From the NCBI RefSeq assembly GCF_032337135.1, contig NZ_JAVXZZ010000006.1, positions 1 to 64,000 on the forward strand: a DNA stretch of 64,000 nucleotides, given 5' to 3'. How positions within the stretch are numbered: position 1 is the first letter of the stretch; each line of letters begins with the position of its first letter. The translations under genes were made by a program, and so were the position numbers. The notes beneath the pieces were generated by a model. It saw nothing but the letters and a program-made list of their open reading frames with translations, was not told the DNA's origin and did no database searches. Below, one piece after another: positions 17,001 to 26,000 of the stretch. This stretch comes from Allorhodoferax sp032337135. GTDB taxonomy: Bacteria; Pseudomonadota; Gammaproteobacteria; Burkholderiales; Burkholderiaceae_C.

Positions 17001-20000
17001 CGATGGTGATGCTGTTGGTGCCGCTGGCCAGCGAGAGCTTGTCCACGCCCGCCCCTAGCGTAACGGTGGCGCCGGTGATGGCTGCCCCCAAGGTGATGGT
17101 ATCTGCACCCGTGCCGCCGGTGATGGTTTCGACATTGGTCAGCGTCAAGGTGTTGGTGCCGTTGGCCAAGGTGACGCTGTCACTGCCCGAGCCCAGGTTG
17201 TAGACGCCGCTGCCTTGGGCTGCGCCGAGGGTCACGACGTCTGCCCCTGTGGTGCTGCTGGTGAGTGTTTCCGCATTGCTGACGGTCAGGGTGTTGCCCA
17301 CGCCCAAAAGGGTCAGGCTGTCCGTGCCAGCACCCAGGTCATAACTATTGCCACTGACCGCAGCACTGAGCGTAAGCAGGTCGGCACCTGCATTGCCCAC
17401 GATTGTTTCGATGTCTGCGCCGACCGTGAGGGTGTTGGCAGCATTGGCCAGGATCAGCTTGTCGGTGCCGGTGTCAAGGACGAAACTCAGGGTCGAACCT
17501 GAAACGCCGATGCCTAGCGTGATCGTATCGTCACCCGTGTTGCCGACGATGGTCTCGGTGTTGGACACCGTCAGGGAGTTGGCACCCACGTTGCCCAGGA
17601 TCAGCTTGTCACCGCTTCCTGCGCCGAGGTTGAACGTTCCGCCCGTGGCCTGCGAACTCAAGGTGACCGTGTCATTGCCGGAGCCACCATTGAGGGTTTC
17701 CACGTTGGACAGGGTGACGGTGTTGGCGCCCGTACTTGCTGCCAGCAAGTTCAGGGTGTCGTTGCCAGCGCCCAGGTCGTAGGTCATGCCGGTGACCGTG
17801 GCACTGAGCGACAGCACGTCCGCCAGGCTACCCCCGACGATGGACTCGATGGAGGCGTCGACGGTCAGCTGGTTGGCTGCACTGGCCAGTGTCAAGGTAT
17901 CGGATCCGGCGCCCAGGGTGATGCTGGCGTTGGTGATGCCGGTAGTGAACGTTACCGCATCGTTGCCCGAGGAGCCGACCACCGTTTCGATGTTGGCCAC
18001 GGTGACGGTGTTGTCTCCCGTGGCTGCAAACACCAGCTTGTCGGCTCCCGCGCCCAGGTCGATGGTACGCCCGGTCACCGAGGCGGACAGGGTGATGGTG
18101 TCAGCGCCAGAATTGCCCACCAGCGTATCGATGTCGGTACCGATGGTCAGCGTATTGGTGGCGTTGGCCAGTCGCAGCACGTCGTTGCCGGTACCCAGGG
18201 TGAACGAACCTGAAGTCACACCGGTAGCCAGCGTCACATCGTCGTCACCGGTGCCGCCGGTAATGGTCTCGATGTTCGAGACCGTCAGGGTGTTGTTGAA
18301 GTCGCCCAGCGTCAACGCATCGTTGCCCGCGCCCAGGTTGTAGTTGCCCGCCGTGATCTGTGCGCTGAGCACCACGGTATCGGCCAGCGACCCCCCGGTG
18401 AGGGTTTCCACGCCCGACAGGGTGACGGTGTTGGTGCCAGTTCCAGTGCCTGCGAGGGTCAGGGTGTCATTGCCAGCCCCCAGGTTGTAGACACCGTTGG
18501 TGACCAGCGCCGAGATCGTGAGGGTGTCCGCACCGGTTCCGCCGACCACGGTTTCCACTGTGCTGTCCAGCGTAAGGGTGTTGGCGCCATCTGCCAGCGT
18601 CAGGACGTCTGCCCCCGATCCCAGGACGATGGAGCCTCCCGAAATGGCGGTCGTCAGCGTGACGAGGTCGGCGCCGGTGCTACCCACGATCGTTTCCACG
18701 TTGGCGAAGGTGGCGGTGTTGCCGTTGCCACCCAGGGTGATCTTGTCCGCGCCGGCACCCAGGTCGTAGACAGAGCCACTGGCCAGTGCAGCCGTCAGCG
18801 TCAAGGTATCTGCCCCAGTACCACCTGTGACGGTTTCCACGTTGGCCAGGGTCAGGGTGTTGGCACCGTCGGCCAGCACCAGACTGTCTGTGCCCGAACC
18901 CAGGTCATAGTTAAATCCGGACACCGCCGCGGTGAGCGTGATGCTGTCGTTGACCGATCCACCGACCAGGGTTTCGACGCTGCCATTGAGCGTCAGGGTG
19001 TTGGCACCTGCCCCCGACAGTGTCAGCGTGTCGTTGCCGGCACCAAGGTTGTAGCTGTTGCCCGATACCGCACCTGACAGCGTGATGGCGTCGGCCAGGG
19101 TACCGCCGACGATGGTTTCCACGTTGCCGCTGGCGGTGAAGGTATTGGCGAAATTGCCCAGCACCAGGCTGTCGTTGCCCGCACCGAGATCAAAGCTGCC
19201 GGTGGTGACGGCACCGCTGAAGGTGACGGTGTCTGCACCTGTGCCACCCACGATGCTTTCGACGGTGTTGACGGTGCCGTTGCCTACGGTCAGAGTGTTC
19301 GTGCCGTCGGCGAGCGTGATCTGGTCGGTTCCTGCTGCCAGGTCAAAGTTGCCGCCCGTCACGGTAGTGAGCAGGGTCAGGACCTCGTCCCCGGAGTTGC
19401 CCACCACGCTTTCCACATTGGAAAGCGTCAGGGTGTTGCCGCCGGTGGCGAGGAACAGCTTGTCCACACCACCTGCGAGGTCGACCACGGCATTGGTGAC
19501 GCCTGCACCGAAGGTCACGATGTCGGCACCGGCATTTCCGGTCACGGTTTCAGCGCTGGTCAGCGTCAGGGTGTTGCCACCGGCCGCAAGCGTGATGCTG
19601 TCGTTGCCTGCGCCGAGATTGAGCGAGGCATTGAAGGGACTGGCGCTGGCCAAGGTGATGGTGTCGTCACCCGAACCGCTGGTGCTCAGGGTCTCTACAC
19701 CGTCCAGGGTTGCCACATTTGCACCGGCCGCGAGGGTCAATGAGTCGCTGCCGCCGCCCAGGTTGACGGTTCCGCCGGTGATCAACGTGGTGAATGTCAC
19801 GGTATCGTTGCCATTGCCGCCCACAAGCGTGTCCACACCGGAGGCCGTGATCACGTTGGTGCCCGAGCTCGACAGGTACAGGGTGTCGGTTCCGCCGTCC
19901 AGAGCCACGGTGGCGCCATTGATGGCAGCGCCGAGGGTCACGGTTTCGTCACCAGCGGAACCGGTCACGGTTTCGACATTGGTGGCGGTGATGATGTTGG

Positions 20001-23000
20001 TTCCGTTCGCCAGGGTCAGTGAATCGCTGCCGCCGCCCAGGTCGTAGGAGGCGCCCGAAACCGCCTGCGACAGGGTGATGGTGTCCACCACGTTGCCAGA
20101 GCCGTTCACTCGCTCAACGCTGGCGTCCAGGGTCAATGTATTGGCGCCACTGCCAGAGAGGTTCAGGGTGTCCGTCCCGGCGCCAAGGCTGAAGGTGCCT
20201 GCGGTCTGTGCGGCCCCCAATGTGATGGCGTCGGCGCCTGTACCACCCACGATGGTTTCGATGTTGGTGGCTGTCAGGCTATTGGTGCCGTCCTTGAGGG
20301 TCAGGCTGTCTGTTCCCGTGCCCAGGTCGATAACGCCACCTGCGACCACGGTGTTGAGTACCACAGTGTCTGCGCCGCTGTCGCCAGTAATGGTTTCCAC
20401 GTTGCTGGCGGTAACGGTATTGGTGCCATTGGCCAGTACCAGGGCGTCGTTGCCAGCACCCAGGTCGATCTGCGCGCCAGAAATGGCGGCGCCTAGGGTC
20501 ACGGTATCGGCACCGCTGTTGCCGGTCACGGTTTCCACGTCGGTGGCGGTCAGGCTGTTGGTACCAGCCCCCAGGATCAGCCGGTCATTGCCAGTACCCA
20601 GGGTGTAGGTGTTGCCGGTCACGGCGCTGGTCAGGGTGAGCGTGTCGACCCCCGTACCACCGGTGACGGTTTCGACCGTACCGTTGAGCGAGAGCGTGTT
20701 GGTGCCGTCCGCCAGGAATACGCGGTCTGCGGTGCCGGCGCCCAGATCGATGCTGATGCCATTCACGGCAGCGCTGAAGCGCACGGTGTCGTTCGCTCCG
20801 GCCCCCTGGATGGTCTCGATGGCGTTGACCGTGACGTCGTTGGCTCCCAAGCCGGAGAGGCTAAGCTTGTCTCCAGAGCCTCCGCCGAAGTCGTAGGTGA
20901 CGCCGGAAGCGGCGCCGCTGACGGTCACGAGGTCATCGCCGGCGCTGCCCACGATGCTCTCGACCGTGGCGGCGACTGTGAGCGTATTGCCGCTGGCGCC
21001 CAGGGTCAGCGTGTCGGTGCCGGAACCCAAATCGATGTTGGTGCCGGAGGTTGCGCTGGTGGCAAGGGTCACCGCATCGTCTCCACTGGCCGACGCGGTA
21101 ACGGTCTCCACGTTGCTCAGGGTCAGCGTGTTGGCGCCGGAAGCCAGTGCCAAACTATCGGTGCCTGCGCCCAGATCGATGCTGGCACCACTGATCACCG
21201 CTCCCAGTGTGACCGTGTCGGCAGCGGTGCCGCCCACCAGGGTTTCGATGCCTGTCGAGGTGAGGCTATTGGCGCCGGCGCTGGACAACGTGAGCGTGTC
21301 GCTGCCTGCCCCCAGGTCTACATTGCCACCCGTGACGGCAGCCGTGAACGTCACGGTGTCGGCCGCAGTGCCGCCGGTCAGTGTCTCGATACTGCTGGCC
21401 GTGAGCGTGTTGGCCACGTTGGTCAACGTGAGCGTATCGGTGCCGGTACCACCGGTCACGGTTTCCACATTGGTGGCCGTCAGGCTGTTGGTGCCGTTGG
21501 CCAGGATGATGCGGTCGCTGCCTGCGCCCAGATCGACAACCCCATTGGTGAGCGTTGCACCGAAAGTAACGGTGTCGGCTCCGGAGTCTCCGGTGATGGT
21601 TTCAATGCCGGAGGCCGTGATGGCGTTGGTGGCGTTGGCCAGGGTCAAGGTGTCGGTGCCGGCGCCGAGGTTGATGTTGCCTCCGCTGAGTCCGGCCGCC
21701 AGAACCACGACGTCGTTGCCGGTGCCTGCGGCAATGGTTTCGGCATTGCTGACGGTAAACGTGCCGCCGGAGGCCGACAGCGTCAAGGTGTCGGTGCCCG
21801 TGCCCAGATCCACCGTAGCCGCAGTACTGCCGCTGCCCAGGGTCACGTTGTCGTTGCCCGTGCCGCCGGTAATGCTTTCAACGTCGGTGATGGTGACGGT
21901 ATTGGCGCCATTGGCCAGGACTACGGAGTCGGTGCCTCCATTGAGGTCAATGGCCATGCCGCTGACGGCAGCGCCGAGCGTCACCGTGTCATCGCCGGTA
22001 CCACCGGCAAGGGTCTCGATGTTGAGTGCCGTGAGGCTGTTGGTGCCGTCGGCCAATGTCAGGCTGTCGCTGCCGGCTCCCAGGTCCACGGTGGCACTGG
22101 TAATCGGCGCCCCCATGATGATGGTGTCGGCGCCTGTACCGCCCAGGAGCGTTTCGACGTTAGAGATCGTCAAGGCATTGGCGCCGTTGGCCAGCGTCAG
22201 GGTGTCGGTGCCTGCGCCGAGGTCAATGTTGGTGGTGACGGCATCTGCCAGCACTACGTTGTCGGCGCCGGCAGCACCCACCACGGTTTCTACGCCAGTG
22301 ATGGTGAGGGTATTGGTGTCGTTGAACAGGGTCAGCGTGTCGGTGCCCGCGCCCAGGTTGACCACGTTGCCCGTGCCCGTGAAGCCCGAGCCCATGGTGA
22401 TGGTGTCGTTGCCGGTACCGCCGCTGATGGTTTCGACGTTGGAAACCGAAGCACTGTTCGTACCATCCGCCAGGATGACGCGGTCCGTTCCCGCGCCCAG
22501 GTCCACGTTGGCACCAGTGACGGTAGCCCCTAGAGTCACGGTGTCAGCGCCCGAATCACCGACCAAGGTCTCGACCCCGGTCACGGTGAGGGTGTTGGGC
22601 GAATCAAACAGGGTCAGGGTGTCGGTGCCGTTGCCCAGGTCGACGATCGCACCCGTGACGCTATTGCCCAGCGAAACCGTGTCGTCGGCGCTCTGCCCGG
22701 TAATGGTCTCGGTATTCTTGACGATGACGTTGTTGGCACCTGCAGCGCTCAGGGTGATCTGGTCACTGGTGCCGGCCCCCAGGTCGTACATGCCGAAGGT
22801 GGTGGCGTCAGACAAGGTCAGGGTGTCGGTGCCGGTGCCACCCAGCACGGTTTCCACGCCCGTGGTCGTGAGGGTGTTGGTGCCATTCGTCAGCACGATC
22901 TTGTCGCCCGAACCTGCGCCGAGGTTGACCTGCCCGCCACTGAGCACGGAGGTGAACGTGACCTGGTCTACACCGGTGCCACCCGTGACCGTTTCGATGT

Positions 23001-26000
23001 TGGTGACGGTGAGTGTGTTGGTGCCGTTGGCCAGCGTCAAACTGTCGGTGCCGACACCCAGGTCGACACGCATGTTGGACACCGCGGCACTGAGCACGAT
23101 GGTGTCGTCCCCGGAGCCGGAAGTGAGCGTCTCAACGCTGTTGCCCAGGGTGAGGGTGTTGTTGCCCGTGGTCGACAGGATCAGCTGGTCACCGGTGCCT
23201 GCACCCAGGTCGTAGCTGCCGGACGATACTGCGCTGGTCAGCGTGATCGTGTCATTGCCTGAACTTCCTGCCAGGGTTTCGATCGAACTGTCGAGTGTGA
23301 GGATGGATGCTGCGGACAGATTCAGGGTGTCGGTGCCCGTGCCCAGACTGATGGTGCCGTTGGTTACCGCCGTGGACAGGGTGACGGTGTCGTCCCCGGT
23401 GCCACCGGTGATGGTTTCCACCGCTGCAGCGGTGACCGTGTTGGTGCCGTTGGCCAGCGTGAGGGCGTCGTTGCCGCCATTGAGGTTGATCACGGCGCCG
23501 GTGACCGTGGCGCCCAGCACCACGGTGTCGGCAGCATTGCCACCGATCACGCTTTCGATGTCGGTGGCGGTGAGGGAGTTGGCCGCTGCACCGGAGAGGT
23601 TCAGGACATCGGTGCCGCTACCCAGCGAGTAGGTCGCGCCCGTTACGGCAGCGCTCAGGGTCAGGGTGTCATTGCCCGTGCCACCCACGACGCTTTCGAC
23701 TGAGGCGTTGAGGGTGAGGTTGTTCGTGCCATCGGCCAGCGTGAGGGTATCGGTGCCCGCACCGAGGTCGAAGCTGAAGGCGGTGCCCGACACTGCTGCA
23801 GACAATGTGACGCTGTCGTTGGCCGTGCCGCCGACGATGGTTTCAATGCCTGTGGCGGTGATGGTGTTGGCGCCGGCGCTGGACAGCGTCAGGCGGTCGG
23901 TGCCGCCAGCGAGGTCGTAGACCAGACCTGTGACTGCAGTGCCGATGGTGATGATGTCGTTGCCGGCATTGCCGACCACGGTCTCGACGTTGCCGCTGAC
24001 CGTCAGGGTGTTGCCACCGGCCGCCAGGTTCAGGGTGTCGGTGCCCGTGCCGAGGTCAAAACTGCCTCCCGACACGGAAGCATTCAGGGTCACGGTGTCG
24101 TTGCCGGTACTGCCAATGACGGTTTCTACCCCAGACGTCCCAAGGGTGGCTCCGTTGCCTGCCAGCGTCAGGGTATCGGTTCCACCACCGCCGGTCACGG
24201 TTTCGATGTTGGTGACGGTCAACGAGTTGGTGCCGTTGGCCAGGGTCAGGGAGTCGGAGCCACCCAGCAAGTCAAAGCTCGCGCCGGTCACCGCAGCACC
24301 CAAGGTGATGGTGTCGGCCAGTGTGCCACCGGTCAGTGTCTCCACCTGGCTCATGGTCAGCGTGTTGGCCACGTCCGTCAGAACCACGGTGTCCGTGCCG
24401 GAGTTGCCGACCACCGATTCCACACCCACCAGGGTGACGGTGTTGGTGGTATTGGTCAGCATGACGGTGTCGGAAGCGTTGCCGCCAACCACGGTTTCTG
24501 CGCCCAATGCGGTGACGACGTTGCTGCCATTGGCCAAGGTCAGCACGTCGCCAGTACCACCTGCCAGGTTGATGTTGGCCCCGCTGATGGCGGCGCCCAG
24601 GGTCACGAGGTCATCGCCCGCGCCGCCCACCACGGTTTCGGTGCCGCTGACCGTGAAGGTTCCTCCGGCCGCAGCCAGATTGAGGGTGTCGGTTCCGGTG
24701 CCGAGGTCGATAGTGGCGGCGGTACTGCCCGTGCCCAAGGTCACGGTGTCGTTGCCCGTGCCGCCGACAATGGATTCGACGTTGGTGGCCGTGATGGTGT
24801 TCGTGCCATTGGCCAGGATCAGTTCGTCGGTTCCGGCAGCCAGATCGAAGGTGCCCGAGGCCATGGCACCCGTCAAGGTGATGGTGTCGTTGCCAGTACC
24901 ACCTGTGACCGACTCGACGGCGGTCAACGTCAGCGCATTGGTGCCGTTGGCCAGGTTGAGAACATCGCTGCCTGCACCAAGGTTCACCGCCCCGCCAGCG
25001 ACTGCCGCCCCAAAAGTGACGGTGTCCACGCCCGAATTGCCGGTGACGGTTTCGACGTTGCTCAAAGTAACGGTGTTTGCCCCGTTGGCCAGTACCACGG
25101 TATCTGTTCCGCCGGCGAGGTCGTAGGTTCCGGCAGTGACCACATTGCCAAACGTGATGGTGTCGTCACCGGCATCGCCCGTGATGGTCTCGATGTTGGT
25201 GGCAGTGATGCTGTGGTTGCCAAGCGAGAGCGTCAGGCTGTCACTGCCTGATCCCAGATCCATCGTGGCGCCCGAAATGCCTGCACCCAGGGTGATGGCA
25301 TCAGCACCCGTACTGCCGGTCAGGCTCTCCACGCCCGACACGGTCAGTGTGTTTCCGTTGCCCAGCAACGTCAGGACGTCGGCGGTGCCGGCAGCCAGGT
25401 CAACCGTGTCGCCGCTGGCTGTGGCGTTTGTGATGGTGACCACATCGGCGCCGGAATTGCCCAGAATGGCTTCGACGCCTGTGACCGTGACTGAGTTGGA
25501 ACCATCCGCCAGATTCAGCTGGTCGGTGCCCGTGCCGAGCGACACGATGCCATTGGTGATGGCAGCATTGAACGACACGGTGTCTGCGCCGGTACCGCCG
25601 ACAATGGTTTCCACGTTGGACACGGCCAGCACGTTGCTGGCAACGTCGGCGAGTACGATCTTGTCATTGCCTGCGCCCAACAGGTAGGTGCCGTTGGTCG
25701 TCGCATTGTTCAGCGACAGGGTATCGTCGCCGGTGCCGCCAATGACTGTTTCCACGTTGGTCGTGGTCAGCGAGTTGGTACCGTCTGCCAGGGTGATGCG
25801 GTCGGTGCCGCCAGCGGCCAGGTCAAAAACTCCGCCGGTGATGGTGGTGCCCAGCGTGATTTGGTCGGCACCCGAGCCTCCGGTAATGGTCTCGACATTG
25901 CGGGCGACGAAAGAGTTCGAGTTGTCGGACAGCGTCAGGGCATCCCCTCCGCTGCCGCCGTCCACGACCACGTTGGTCAGTGCGGCGTTGAACGTCAGGG